From Priapulus caudatus (Eukaryota > Priapulida > Priapulimorpha > Priapulimorphida > Priapulidae): a stretch of DNA of 64,000 bases. Shown in pieces: positions 13,144 to 25,433 of this stretch. Below the pieces are notes generated by a model. The model had not been told where the DNA came from. It did no database searches and saw only the letters and a list, made by a program, of their open reading frames with translations. The translations under genes and the position numbers were made by a program. Numbering within the stretch: the stretch's first letter is position 1; each line of letters begins with the position of its first letter. The stretch lies in the NCBI RefSeq assembly GCF_000485595.1, contig NW_014577067.1:494309-558308 (forward strand), read 5' to 3'.

Positions 13144-13421
13144 GGGGTCGTTGTCGTATCAGGTACTACAGATATGTACCCGAGGTAGTTTTAGGTTGTT
13201 TAGTATTATGTTTATATTTTTATATGAGGTATGTTTAGGGTTAGGGTTAGGGTTAGGGTTAGGGTTAGGGTTAGGGTTAGGATTAGGGTTAGGGTTAGGG
13301 TTAGGGTTAGGGCTAGGGCTAGGATTAGGGTACACTTCTGTAGTACAAGTCTGGTACACTTTGTGTATACATATATGTACCTCGGGTACATATCTGTAGT
13401 ACCTGATACGACAACGACCCC
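13144..13421. repeat. Interstitial TTAGGG array inside a 44-bp perfect inverted repeat
   Basis: 13144-13187 and 13378-13421 are exact reverse complements over 44 bp (outer GGGGTCGTTGTCGTATC, inner CCCGAGGTA). Between them lie about 16 TTAGGG units (about 13228-13330), with ATTAGGG and GCTAGGG variants at the distal end. The vertebrate-type telomere repeat is also used by many invertebrates. The perfect arms imply either a young inserted element or gene conversion between arms. Confidence 0.95.
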
Positions 13422-13424
13422 TTC

Positions 13425-14400
13425 AGCAGCAGTAGCCCACGTGTACACGCCGGCTCGCATCTTGAGATGCCATCAGGTTCATCACCTTGTTTTCACTGGG
13501 GCGATGACTCACGGACGAACACCACGCGGCAAACATCAACGAAATTATTCGAAACGGGACATCGAACGAGACTGAGAAAAAATACGAACTGCAACAGTGC
13601 ATGTGAACTCAAGAGATATCTTAATCAATCATCCGTACGTTGTTTGTCTAATTTCACGAACGAATTCCTGAATTTGTGTTGTGAAAACTGGTTTTTGGCG
13701 ATGATCATATAGAGCCAGCTTCGTCGCAATCGCCTGCAATGTAATCTGCATCCATCTGGGATTGTAGGCAAATATTGCAGAAAATCTCACCGAAAGATGA
13801 CGTGCCCGAAAGCGAAAGAATTTATGACAGCGTCGACAGGTACAAAATCACATACGCTAATGAGCTTTTTAAAATCACGAAAGAGTGGGGCTTTTAATTT
13901 GTACAGGGTTATTGATTTTCTAAATCTGAAACGATTTCAGTGAAAAATTTTAATAACAAATGCACATGCATGATCACAATTTGCCAGACTAGTGCAAGCC
14001 ATCAACGTCACGGCACGTGTAAAGAACTTGTAAGACTAGTAATAAGAGCCGAACAGTAGAACATACTGTAATAACCTTCTCATCTGTATTTTAAAGTCAC
14101 ACGTCTCTGCACAGGTAATGATATCATTAGAAGGAAACGGGACTAGGTTGGCACTCTATCATTCTCAGTAGTTGACAAAAGTTAATAGAGATACAAACTG
14201 TGTGCTTGCTGTGGTGAATTTCACCTCGACAGCATGAGACATTATATACGTACCACCACATCACAACACCTCACCTACATGACATTTCATCATAACATTC
14301 CATCAACAATATAGTGCAATCCTTACTGGCCCACTACACTGCTACTAGCAGTTACCTACTCAAATTACATCACACGACAAAGGCTAATTTTAAATGAAAG
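13425..14400. other. Intergenic, nothing recognised
   Basis: Unique AT-rich sequence without supported coding or repeat features. Confidence 0.5.
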
Positions 14401-14413
14401 TGTCAATGACACT

Positions 14414-15074
14414 GTAGCTCACCTTGGGTGTGATAGAAGAGGGAGGGGGATATATAAAGCAAGAGTATATAAATATATGCGAGAACTCCCATTATATAGC
14501 ATATCTCCCATTATATACTCTTGATAATGATATATGCATAAGTTTTGATGCGAAAATAAATGTTTCAGATCTGAAAGTCTGAAATCTTGACGAGAGATAG
14601 CACTACGCCTAAATGATCGCGATTTTGGTTTTCGAATATCGCGCAAATAAAAGCAATAAAATATTCCAGTCAAATTACTGTAACGAAGAATCTAAAACAC
14701 AATATTACACGTATATAGGTATGATTGTAGAGTTGTTAACCAGAGTTAGACGAAATAAACGTAATAGGACGTTGTCATCTCTCTCATAGGAGTAACAACT
14801 GTTTTGGGGCTAGCCTTACAGTTACACATTGATTCACATACCAAAATTTAACAAAATCTAATTAATTTAGATGGTCATTTTCATTTTTGCCAAAAAGTGG
14901 GCGTGACTCGAACGTAGGTCGACTGGCGTGCTCCAAAATAGGAAGTTCAAACCTCTCCCATAAGAGTAACAACTATATGCAATTTGAAACATGTGGGTCA
15001 AACGGTTCTTGAGTTATCGTTGACCGTAGGCAGACACTGAAATGCATAGATCTACCTAATTTGCATAATTAAAA
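14414..15074 (+). repeat. Dispersed repeat family A, copy 2 (3' truncated)
   Basis: It begins TAGCTCACCTTGGGTGTG and tracks copies 1 and 3 through the internal hairpin (CAAGAGTATAT ... ATACTCTTG), the CCCATARGAGTAACAAC blocks and GAGTTATCGTTGACCGTAG. It stops at an A-run, where the F/B repeat starts, so the ACGG-rich 3' end is missing. Confidence 0.8.
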
Positions 15075-15075
15075 A

Positions 15076-16350
15076 AACAAGTGCCGCAGAGCGACAGCGC
15101 TCATCCTAACACGTCTACTGGCGGTGACTCTGTGGTGGAGTGGTGGATCTACGTAAACCTTGTTTAGTCCCAAATGTGTTTCACCACGAGACACGCCGAA
15201 ACAGTGAATGCCCACAGAGGATGGGTAGGAACCGTTCTCGAAAAGAATGTCTTCGTTTGGATCCGGTCTATGAAACCGTTGTGCCAACGAGATGGCGAGG
15301 TACGATTTACAGTGTCCTCAGATTAAAGATTTGCAAGCTTCCCATCAACGTCAGTAGCAACAACTATCTGGCAAGACAGACCCTAGGGTAAGCACTCCAT
15401 GCCATTTATACGCAGCCTACAGCTGCGCGCATCAGAGCAGGGCTGCCACCTGTGAACGCAATTAAGGCAAAAACTGGCCACAGTCGCCACAACTGGCACA
15501 TGCACCTGGCAGTGCCACTGGCAGCCGGCATACGTACATTGTACCCATACTGGACAGTACAGAATGCCTCATCCTAAATTTACGATTAAGGGCAGCATAA
15601 ACCTTCTTAACCAAAATTTAGTTTTGAAATTTCAGCTGTGACATTGTACAGCGTCTTCAGGGCATGTATAGATTGCTCCCTAGCAACGCGCGCAGTCAAA
15701 TTCTTTCTAACAAAGCAGACAGTCACAACATCCATGTTTAAAGCGCCTCCTCCGTTGAGGGTCAAAAGTGTATCCCTGACACTGTATCTTCCAGTGTCAG
15801 CAGAAAGTAAGATTCATTTGGTCCTTTCAATACTGCCAGTACCAAAAATGCTAGTCACCCGGCTGAAACAAAAAGTTTTTCAACTCGCTGACGGCCACCG
15901 CGCGGCGTCCGCCGTCAGCACCCTTGTCCTCACGAAAAATGTCTAACCATCTGCCCTGCTGCCCCATTGACGCTTTGACCTGTGACCCGTCCCCATCTTC
16001 GGCGACACGTGAATGTTTTTCCTGACCATGATGCTATACACCGACTAATCACGACGCTAGGCGAGCGCTTTAGATTTGTGCCCAATTCGCATTCCTCCCT
16101 ATACCGTTAAGTTAATCGGACTGAATGTTGCGCGCCCTTCCTTTTACCACCTCTTGACCCTTTGGACGCCCCAGCTTTCGACAGCACAACTCGTCTTGAC
16201 GATGCCCGCCCAACGACGCCAATATCCGGGACCGTACGTCGGAGCGCGTTAAGATTTGTGCCAAACTCCGTTGACGGACGACCGGACGACCTCGGACGGA
16301 CGGACATCAACGCGATTCTACCAAGCTGCATCTGACTAGTCGATGAGCTA
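15076..16350. repeat. Composite repeat family F/B, copy 1
   Basis: The left end contains CAAGTGCCGCAGAGCGACAG (F segment). The right end, read on the minus strand, begins TAGCTCATCGACTAGTCAGATG (written in two parts: TAGCTCATCGACTAG, then TCAGATGCAGC) and carries the B segment with its TTGACCTTTG-like and GGCACAAATC-like blocks. The same F-then-inverted-B order occurs at 27934-28830 and, inverted, at 58022-59036. This suggests one element rather than two chance neighbours. No protein is evident. Confidence 0.6.
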
Positions 16351-16738
16351 AAATCAAAAACCTGTGTGACGATGTTTTGGGCGCCAGTCCTCACTTCATC
16401 ACAACGCCAGAAAATAGCAAACAATCCATTAAACCTGAAGCTGACTTATGGCCATTTTCCATTTCGTGCACGTGGCCCGAATGTAGGCACGACCTGGCCT
16501 GTCGCGCCAAAATAGGACGCTCAAAACCTTCCCATAGGCAGGTGACAAACCATATATCACATTTGAACTCCGTGCCCCGCCAACACACCACAACCCACAC
16601 CCGCCCCCGCCCCACAACCACCAGTGGGGTCAAACGGTTCTTGAGTTATCGTTGACCGTAGCCAAATGTTGACGGACGGACGTACGATGGGCGACACCCC
16701 ATGGAAATAGCTCAGCTTGACGATGTCAAGGCGAGCTA
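16351..16738 (+). repeat. Dispersed repeat family A, 3' fragment
   Basis: Matches 1570-1925 and the 3' end of 30046-30735, ending GATGTCAAGGCGAGCTA. It abuts the B end of the F/B repeat. It carries several small insertions compared with the other copies. Confidence 0.7.
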
Positions 16739-18230
16739 AAAATAAACACGAATGGGTACACATAACACAATTTTACAGCAAATTTAAAACAAATCAGCAT
16801 CGATTTGGGGAAGTAAAATATAATAATATAATTGTAGTAATTCAATCAGGTTAAATTAAATCAGTTAATATATCAGTGCCACATACTATAGTAATCAATT
16901 ATAAATCACATAATGACATAATCAAATGAATACATAATGGCGTAATAAAATAATAAAATAATCATTTAAATATGGGTTGGGGGTGCTTCGTTAGGAAGGG
17001 TAATCAGAAACTGGCCACGAGATTTTTTTAAATTTTATAGAATATTTCTGTCAGGCAATAACATACAATGTGAATAATATTCTCTAAAAAGTATATTAAA
17101 AAAACGAAACTAAATAGTTAGACATAAGAGCCTGCCAAAATCCATACACCAAAATCGATCAGATTTAATGCAGCAATAGCAACTAATTAGACTTCAATTG
17201 AAAACCGCAGTGTAGTCTGGTTTGTTACTGGCATAGACCACCGCGTGGGTGTAATGATTTGTACTGTGATGCGAATAAAGCCGGTTTTCTCATTAATGAC
17301 ATCTATTGAATACGCCATCCCCCCCCCCAACTAACCCACACAAACACAATCTTACGCAGGAATTGCCTTTCACGTCACACACTAAATAGTTGTTAGGTTG
17401 AAAATTGCACACTGGTATACAAGGGTATTAAATTACATAGAGATAGTTACATTTGTATCATATTTGCTTTATAAATTATATAATAATAACATTTTCGTTT
17501 AAATAATAACATATAATTTACTTTATGAAATGAAATTGCAGTATGGTTAAAGGCTTTTGCATTTTGCTGAAAGTAAAATTGTACAACACAGAAAATTAGC
17601 AACATTTACTAGTCTATAGTGATAGGGATATACAATTTAAAACTTAATTATATGGAATGAGTGTTATAATTTATCTTAATATACAGAACATATTAATTGA
17701 CAATTACAATGGTTTCCACACGTTGGAATGTGCAACAAAAATACATATATATATATATACGTGTGAAACAAAGCCAAAATTGGCTCAATTCCATGAAGAA
17801 ATAGCTAGCTTTTTCATGTTTTCCAAGATTTTGGTGATGTGATCTGTTACAAAGGTTTCTGTTATGTATTTTTTTTTTTAGATCAGCTGGTCTGTTGGAG
17901 TTCAGTAAAGCCTCTTCAGTCTTCATTGTGATACTCCCAGCGGATTAAAAGAGGACAATGATGATGGAATTATTTTTAAGCCAAATACACCTATTTAAAA
18001 ATAACCAAAAGTCTTCAACACACTGTGTCAGGAAGCAAAAGGGGGACAATAAGTCTAGAAGGTTTTTAGTTTATTATGATCTTTGTGGCAAAAAAACAAT
18101 ATGTATATATATATATATATGTGTATACATACACAAGTTCAAGTACAAGTTCAAGTAAAATTTATTTTCATCGGTATATAATGAACATTATTAACATAAG
18201 CTAAGAGCTTTTGCACCGATATCAAACAAG
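16739..18230. other. Intergenic, nothing recognised
   Basis: AT-rich unique sequence, with a short C run near 17320 and TA microsatellites. No supported gene. Confidence 0.5.
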
Positions 18231-18256
18231 AGTAAATAGATAGTGATTAAAACATG

Positions 18257-18655
18257 TATGATAAAAACTGCGTAACTGCAGTGTTACTATCACATAATTG
18301 GCCGAATCTTCAACTACGCCATAAAGAGAACCGACTCAACCTTCTCAACAAAATTATTTCTGGAAGTGTCGCGATCCCCAAAGTCAAGTACAACAGGATG
18401 GGTCCATCGCGCACACGGATCAAAAACGACAACAAGCTTGCAGTCAATCAGTCATTAGAACCTCGCAAGGGGAATTCAAAATCTCATTCTTTCCACGGAC
18501 CATCATGGACTGGAATGTCTGCACGCAGACCGTGATCGACACTATCAGTGTCGCAGTCGCGGCCGAGGGCGCCTAATTTCACCACGCCCCATCACCTGCG
18601 TCATAATACGCATATACGCGGTCGACGCAGTACTATCATCAAGATCAAGATCAAA
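18257..18655 (+). mobile_element. 5'-truncated LINE, reverse-transcriptase C-terminal remnant
   Basis: The translated plus strand reads LRHKENRLNLLNKIISG and, after one frameshift, FKISFFPRTIMDWN. This is the pattern of the C-terminal tail of jockey/CR1-like non-LTR reverse transcriptases (LxKIxxG ... SFFPRTIxxWN). The 3' end is a short ATCAAG tandem tail. An AATAGATAGTRATTAAA-type sequence of about 25 bp occurs just before (about 18233-18257) and just after (about 18652-18676), the expected target duplication. The element is a dead 5'-truncated insertion with a frameshift. Confidence 0.7.
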
Positions 18656-18686
18656 TAGATAGTAATTAAACATGTAATCTAACTAC

Positions 18687-19036
18687 TGAAAAGTAATGGT
18701 AGCAATTAAAACATATAGACAGTTGCCTTTAAAAACAATATTTTATATTGTTAAATATTGTTATATATATATCAAGAGTACATAATAGAGATATTGAGAT
18801 ATAGACATATAGAGATATAGATATATAGAGATATATATCTATTATGTACTCTTGATATATATATATAGTTAATTATTTTATTAATATATATACACATTTC
18901 TGTTATGCGACTGACATATATATATATATATATATATATAACTGATATATATATATATAACAATATTTAACAATATAAATATTGTTTTTAAAGGCAAGTT
19001 CTGTCTATATGTTTTAATTGCTACCATTACTTTTAA
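18687..19036. mobile_element. Foldback / MITE with ~85-bp inverted arms and nested hairpin
   Basis: The left arm (about 18687-18772) and right arm (about 18949-19036) are near-perfect reverse complements; outer sequence AAAAGTAATGGTAGCAATTA. Inside is a second hairpin, ATATATCAAGAGTACATAAT ... ATTATGTACTCTTGATAT (about 18767-18862), and TA microsatellites. It is non-coding. Confidence 0.85.
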
Positions 19037-19439
19037 CAAATTTATTATTAAACAATACAGAACTTCAAAATCGTGGACTTTGGGTGCTGCCGTGAGACAT
19101 CCAACTGTGCTACCCCATGATTGACGAAGTTGCCTTTTGAATGTTATTGCTATTATAAAAGTTCATGTTTGATATAACGGAACTCGGATGTTAGTAGATG
19201 ACAAAGGTATATATCACAAAATATATGAACATTACTTAATACTAGGACTTTATTAGTATTTAACATCAATATTTATCCTCTCAGTGTGATCAGGTTAACT
19301 TTTTTTGGCTGGCCAACTAATGGTAATGAACATACAAATTATAAGCAAACTTAATGGTATTGATTCTCACTTTACAGTGTTTATGAATTTTAATGACCTT
19401 CAATAAAGGTAATTACACCCACACACGCACGCACGCACA

Positions 19440-19471
<32 letters not shown>

Positions 19472-22400
19472 CACACACACATACAATGTACATTTACAAG
19501 TGTAGCACCAACAAAACTAGCCCCATTAACAAAATTCTGAGGCCAAACAACAAAAACAACACCAATGGTGGCAACAATAACATCATACCATAATCCCCCA
19601 GTTATTTAATAAATAATAACTAAAATCCATATCATATGATCAAACAGTCTACCAAACAGATGTTGTGATACCCGTATGTATGCTTTCTAAAATATTCTAT
19701 AGAGTGACGGCTGTAAAACTGTTTGTGGCTGTCGGCAAAATCATTTATTTTTACTTTACCGACTGCAATTCTTTACCCAATTACTGGTCAACCTTTCTCG
19801 TAATTCGAAAACCTGCATCGCGTACCATTACACCTATGACTTCGTCCAATTTTCAGCATCACAGTTTATTTCGTGGTAAACATGGCAATTTTCATCGCAA
19901 GCGAAATCGGCATAAATGATCCGTGGTTCAACAACAGGGCATGTGTGTGTGCAATGTCAACAACACGCACACGGAGGTGTTTTCAAATACAGCCGATTAA
20001 ATTTTCTTCGTGACATTGAAGAACATTCAACCGGATCAATGTGCTTGGTGCGATCATGCGATGTTTATTTGTTAAATTGATGGTTTATCGAATGACTGAA
20101 AATACCGATTGCTTAAGTGAGCTCATCTAAATAAAGGCATATGAAATTTAAAACTACCTTTCATTTAATGTGTTACATATGCCTAAAATATAAATACCCA
20201 CAAACACAGCTACACCTATAAATGTATTATACAGGGATATTTATGTATATTTAATGGAAAACATCTCAAGATAAACTCATTCACTCAGAGTTGTTCAGAT
20301 AACTAAGATATTACTGTAGACATTACTGACGTTATTCGAACAATGCATGGATAGGGGCACGAGCACAGGAATTGGGACAAGGTCATTCAGGTGGATAACA
20401 AACATTTCCAAAGGGCTCCATTGGGCAGATGTCTCAGACTGTGAACAGTCCTACGTAGCATTACAGTAGAACACTAGCACAATGTACATGCATGCAGTTT
20501 TATTTACAGAATGTCCACATATTCAGTACAGTTTCACACTGTGCCGACATACAGAATGACGTGTGTACGCACGTGTCTATTGTTATATATATGGAATCTG
20601 GGGTTGCTGTCTGTCTAGACTAGACTACATAAAATTTTCAAAATACAAGCTTGGTTGTACTTGTCAGAGACTCGAAATTACTATGCCACTACAGCTTATA
20701 TTACCATTTTATTGCATGACGTGACTACATCGCATTAAAAATGATCTATATGACTACAAAGTGACGGGATTAAGGTTGCCCGGCAGCTGGTAATACAACG
20801 AAATCTTCACTCACAAACACGACTAGATTGTTTCCCATCGTCCCTTTCCACTACCCAAAGTCTAACCTACTTCTACTCTATACTGGCCACCATCAACATA
20901 CTGAAGATTCTGCCAACGAATCTATATGACTGAACGAATAAGTAATTTTCTTGAGAAAAATATCTACTCTTACAGGGTTCGATAATAATATTCGATATAA
21001 GGACAGCAAGCAGTTTTGCTGCCTGCTTTCAACATTGGCGGCAATTACTTGCTGCCAAGAAATTCCTAACAAACCATAGTAGAAGAACCAAAGATTCTGC
21101 ATGTGTGAGTAAATTTGCTGCCTGCCTTTTTCTCTGGCAGCAAGTACTTGCTTTCTGCTAAAAAAAACGTTCAATTCACGTCCCGTCCATGTAACAAGAT
21201 TCATTTATAATTAATTATTCATGGTTCTTGATTATAAATGTAACCTTAAATTTTTGCGTTATATTTTTTTACATGACAGGGGTGATTTTTAATCATATTT
21301 TCACGCAATCCATCAGACATACAAAAAAGAAATATCTGGCAGATGGTGCACATGCAGTTACTTGTCTTAATTTTAATTAAATCCTACAAAGTACAGCATG
21401 AATGCAATCATGCATCATATTTTACTCCAACACCATCATATTAAACTGTCACACGTGACGATTTCATGACACATTCCCCAAACAGCTAATGACCATATAA
21501 ATATGCAAATAAGATGCAGTAACCATTTCAATGACACCATTAGGAAATATAGCAGTGCCAATGTTAGTGTTGTTGTAGTTGGCAGCGTTGGTGGTGGTGC
21601 TGGTGAGTATCAATACTAGTAGTAGTACATTGTAAGTGGTACAAGAACGATACAGGTAACGTGAATGACGACGAAGATGCAAAATGTTGTACTTGATAGC
21701 GTTGCATTGACGCTTCCATTGCTTGTTGATTCAGTGAGAACAGAAGGGAGGTAACTGCTGTGTGCATGTGCACGCACGTGTCTGTGCATGTGTGTGTGCG
21801 TGCGTGCGTGTTTGCGTGCGTCTGCACGCGTGTTGATGGGAAGAACCTTCTGGTCGACTGGTGTAAAAGTCACTGACACATACGTTCCGTTTATTACGCT
21901 TCATTTATGTGCTGTGATTATCTGTACAATAGACTAAATTTGAATAGCTGCCTAACAGCCATTGTCTGCTGTCTGCAATTTGCTCAGCATATTATACTTA
22001 TAGAAAGAAATAATTTAAATGTTATGTTTTGGCAAAATCTACCTATGTTCTCCATGTTTCAAAAGTTGTTTTGCCATGTACTGTTCTAGCACATACACCA
22101 ACAACAAGATTACCTTGATTACCAGCAGAAAGATATGTTTACACGATGCGAAATAAGACACTGTTGTATTGTTACATTTTATCTTTTTGGTGTATAAACC
22201 ATCAATCAAAATACAATGACACCCCCATGAGTATGTGATCGGTTCATCCTACTAAAGGAACCAACATATATGATGGGGTTAGCATTCAGTTCTGAAATTT
22301 CGAATTAGGATTAGGTTATGGTTAGAGTTTTGTCCTGATGCACCCCTCCCCCTGATGTATAATTACTGAGGTCGTGGTGATAATGATATGTATACAAGCC

Positions 22401-22790
22401 CAAAAGAGCTAATTTAAGAGTTACCACTATACCTACGCGTACGTAGCCATTCCGAACCTTTATCTCTACAAAAGGAAAAGGTTGAGGAGTCAAGGACTAC
22501 ATAGTCAGAGCTATCTCAACAGTGTGCGGTGGTTCTTTTATCTTGTGGATCAAATGGCTGCGATGCGTACTGATGCAACTAATGTACAGCAAACTCAGTA
22601 TACCAGTGACATTGCAGTGAAAATTCAAGGGAAGCAAAGACAGATAAATTATAGACACATCGTTGCCTTCTTTTGGCATGCAAGATGGTGTTTATCCAAC
22701 CCAGACCACTACTACAAGTTAGTGTAGTAATTGACATCATATAATTTGAGTATAAGTATAACCATCTACAAATAATAACCTGGACCCTTT
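19036..22790. other. Intergenic with ACGC and GTGC microsatellites
   Basis: Contains a CACGCACG array at about 19425-19480 and a GTGC/GTGT tract near 21770-21825. The rest is unique AT-rich sequence with no supported exon. Confidence 0.5.
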
Positions 22791-22792
22791 AG

Positions 22793-23062
22793 GCTTTAGT
22801 TATGCTCATAGGGTCTATGCCCTCCAGGGTACTACCGGAGGGTACCCTGGGTACGGTTCGATATATCGTGTAAATATCTGATATGGTTAGGGTTAGGGAG
22901 TAGGCGTAGGCGACTCCCTAGACTCGTTAGTGGAGTAGGCGAGGTACGGTCCGTCATATCAGATAGTACCAGGGTACGTTCCGATATATCGAACCGTACC
23001 CAGGGTACCCTCCGATAGTAGGGCCTACCCTGGGGGACATAGACCCTCTCAGCTTTAGTTAT
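22793..23062. mobile_element. Palindromic element flanked by a 12-bp direct repeat
   Basis: Arms around 22810-22890 and 22955-23045 are reverse complements with minor mismatches (GGTCTATG...CCTCCAGGGTA and TACCCTGG...CATAGACC). The centre holds GGTTAGGGTTAGGGAG. The palindrome is flanked by GCTTTAGTTATG on both sides, which looks like a target-site duplication. No coding capacity. Confidence 0.75.
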
Positions 23063-23187
23063 GTATCCACATGACACGGAGACAGACTATAGTATAGCAC
23101 TAGCAGTATAACCTAATATTCCGTATGAAATAAATATACAATAATACCAAGGACCTTTATATACTCGGTAATACCAAATACACTTAC

Positions 23188-23290
23188 ATGCAATATTTTC
23201 AGAAGGGCCTGACCGTGCAGTGACGGATGAGCCAAATCTTGAAAGCAGCAGAAGGGCGGCAATTCTTAACACTGTCGTGAAGATTTTCAT
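23188..23290 (-). CDS. Candidate first exon encoding a signal peptide
   Basis: A minus-strand ATG at 23290 opens 34 codons with a short basic start, a hydrophobic core (IAALLLLS) and a plausible Ala-x-Ala-like cleavage area (SVTARSG). It ends at a consensus GTAAGT donor in phase 1. Phase-1 signal-peptide exons typically precede Ig or other extracellular domains. The next recognisable minus-strand exons are the Ig exons at 8.35-6.89 kb, so this may be the 5' end of that gene. The intervening exons were not found, so the link is inference. Confidence 0.4.
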
Positions 23291-23299
23291 TTCTCCACC

Positions 23300-24615
23300 T
23301 GCACTTGCAAGGAGCCTGCCATTGTCGGCCCAAATAAAGCCAAAGGCGTCCTACATTATTCCTGCTTTCTCCATCGATGTGAACGCAAGATCCCACCAGC
23401 CGATTACCTTGTTTGAATAACGCAACCACTCAAATGAATGAAAACCTGTCCATGACCATGGGCGATGGGCACCCCATTAGAGCACCAACGGCAACGCCAC
23501 CACACAACAACAATCAATGTTCCAATACATAAACTACGACCGCCGGTTGTTTTTCACGCCATTCCAACACCGGTGTAGCCGGCAAACGACCATGATAAAC
23601 ACAGCAGAGTTGGACGAGAGTGTACAGAATCTTGTGGACTCGCCAGAAACTTCCGGTTGACGTCAGCTATATGCGTCGGCTGAGACATTCGTACGTGTTT
23701 GCCTCACTCAGGCTCAAGCCCGACTGGCAAGCCGGCTGGCTGCTACAGTCACAACAATCCCAGAATGCAGCACGGGTGTTGGAAAAACCAGGAGCCGGCG
23801 CCAGCGTTCCCACTTACAAGGAAAATTAGACCCTGCGAAAATTATAATAACGTTGAGAAGAAAATAATAGAAAAAGAAAGCAGCAGAAATGACAGAGCAC
23901 ACTAATTTATTTGTATAATCAAAGGCGGAGATCAGAGCAGGCTAGAGTCTAGACAGATACACACCATAAAGCTAGTTGCACAATAATGACACACGGGCAA
24001 ATAGTGTCTCTATTTACCCCCAATGACTGAAACAATGGCATAGTACTAACAAATATGAAATCTGAATTATTGCGACAGTATTTTCCATCCTCAATCAGTC
24101 CATCACTCAGCACACTTAATCATGGTGCCACATGGATGTATACAAATACATGGACATGTTCACAATACAAAAATATTTGTTTTTATATATCTGCTATTTT
24201 ATGTGCCACCATCTCCAACTTGCACCTTATTGATTCATACAAATTGTGGTAGATGGCGCTATTTAGAGATGAGACAAAATATCTATATGAAGGCAATATA
24301 TTTATATGCAGAGGCAAATATATTTATAAATTATGTTATAAAAATAACAATAAATAATAATAGAAAACAGCAGTGCATTATGGATTATATGATTTTAAAG
24401 AAATTGAGCCAGACAGTTGAGGAATTTTCCATAGGCCCAAGTGAGAGCACTGAGTGATTCCATATAGAGATTTTAAGCCACCACAATCAAACTGTGGACC
24501 CACAAGTATACAAGTTACGAGTAAACTTGGTATTAATTGTTATTATCGAATTGGCGATAAGCAGATCTCTTACACGGACAATCCGATTGTGTGTATGCAT
24601 AAATCTCTACGAGAG
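23300..24615. other. Intergenic, nothing recognised
   Basis: Unique sequence; possibly the promoter region for the minus-strand signal-peptide exon. No supported gene. Confidence 0.45.
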
Positions 24616-24851
24616 CCAGGAACTGATCAGGAGATATACCTATGAGTCTTATATATGCTATATGAATATGTTGAATATATAAAGTGCCTTGCTTACACCT
24701 GAAACAAATCTACAAATTCTGTGGAAATTGTGCAATGAATTCCATTATAAATCCATAGGTAAATATTTCGTGATGACAAAATGATTATAGGCACTGTATC
24801 TGTTTTTATATTGATGTATATATTTATATGCAAACCATGTGTGTAATTTTT

Positions 24852-25031
24852 TGGTCCACAAACCGTTTGTGGCGGCTGAGAATTTTTTCGGTCCACACTG
24901 TTTGTGGTGGCTAAGAAATTTTTGGTCCACAAACTGTTTGTGGTGGCTAAGAATTTTTTGGTCCACAAACTGTTTGTGGTGGCTAAGAATTTTTTAGGTC
25001 CACAAACTGTTCGTGGTGGCTCAGAAATCGT
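24852..25031 (+). repeat. Five tandem ~36-bp palindromic units in the foldback loop
   Basis: Each unit reads approximately GGTCCACAAACTGTTTGTGG then TGGCTAAGAATTTTTT. The first part contains a 17-bp dyad, CCACAAAC-N-GTTTGTGG. Copies 3 and 4 are almost identical, while copies 1, 2 and 5 have a few changes. Confidence 0.9.
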
Positions 25032-25274
25032 CGATGCTTTTATTGCTTCTACATTAGCATACTACACACATATGGTTTGCATATAAATATATACATCAAT
25101 ATAAAAACAGATACAGTGCCGATAATCATTTTGTCATCACGAAATATTTACCTATGGATTTATTATGGAATTCATTGCACAATTTCCACAGAATTTGTAG
25201 ATTTGTTTCAGGTGTAAGCAAGCCACTTCATATATTCAACTTATTCATATATAGCATATATAAGATTCGTAGGT

Positions 25275-25433
25275 CAGGGGCGTGTACAGGATTTGTACCA
25301 GGGGGGGTCTAACCGTAACCCAAACTTGCGAGCACACCCCCAGAATTTTTTTTTAATTAGACCCCCTTAGATGCGTTTTCTGCGCGAGCAGGGGGGGTCC
25401 GGACCCCCTGGATCCCCCCTGTACACGCCCCTG
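25275..25433. mobile_element. Complete CAGGGGCGTGTACAGG MITE with 5-bp target duplication
   Basis: Termini CAGGGGCGTGTACAGG and CCTGTACACGCCCCTG are exact inverted repeats. TAGGT occurs directly on both sides (25270-25274 and 25434-25438), and the uninterrupted opposite arm of the host foldback shows the empty site, proving insertion. Related termini occur at 8759 and, degenerate, around 51719-51960. Confidence 0.9.

Noticed and set aside
13228-13330. TTAGGG run considered as a chromosome end
   Set aside because: It lies between unique sequences on both sides and within an inverted repeat, so it is interstitial.
15638-15946. Plus-strand 102-codon frame inside the F/B repeat
   Set aside because: The corresponding sequence in the copy at 58022-58600 does not keep the frame, so it is not a conserved protein.
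22482-22727. Plus-strand 81-codon frame
   Set aside because: No recognisable motif, no supporting splice or start context; left as non-coding.
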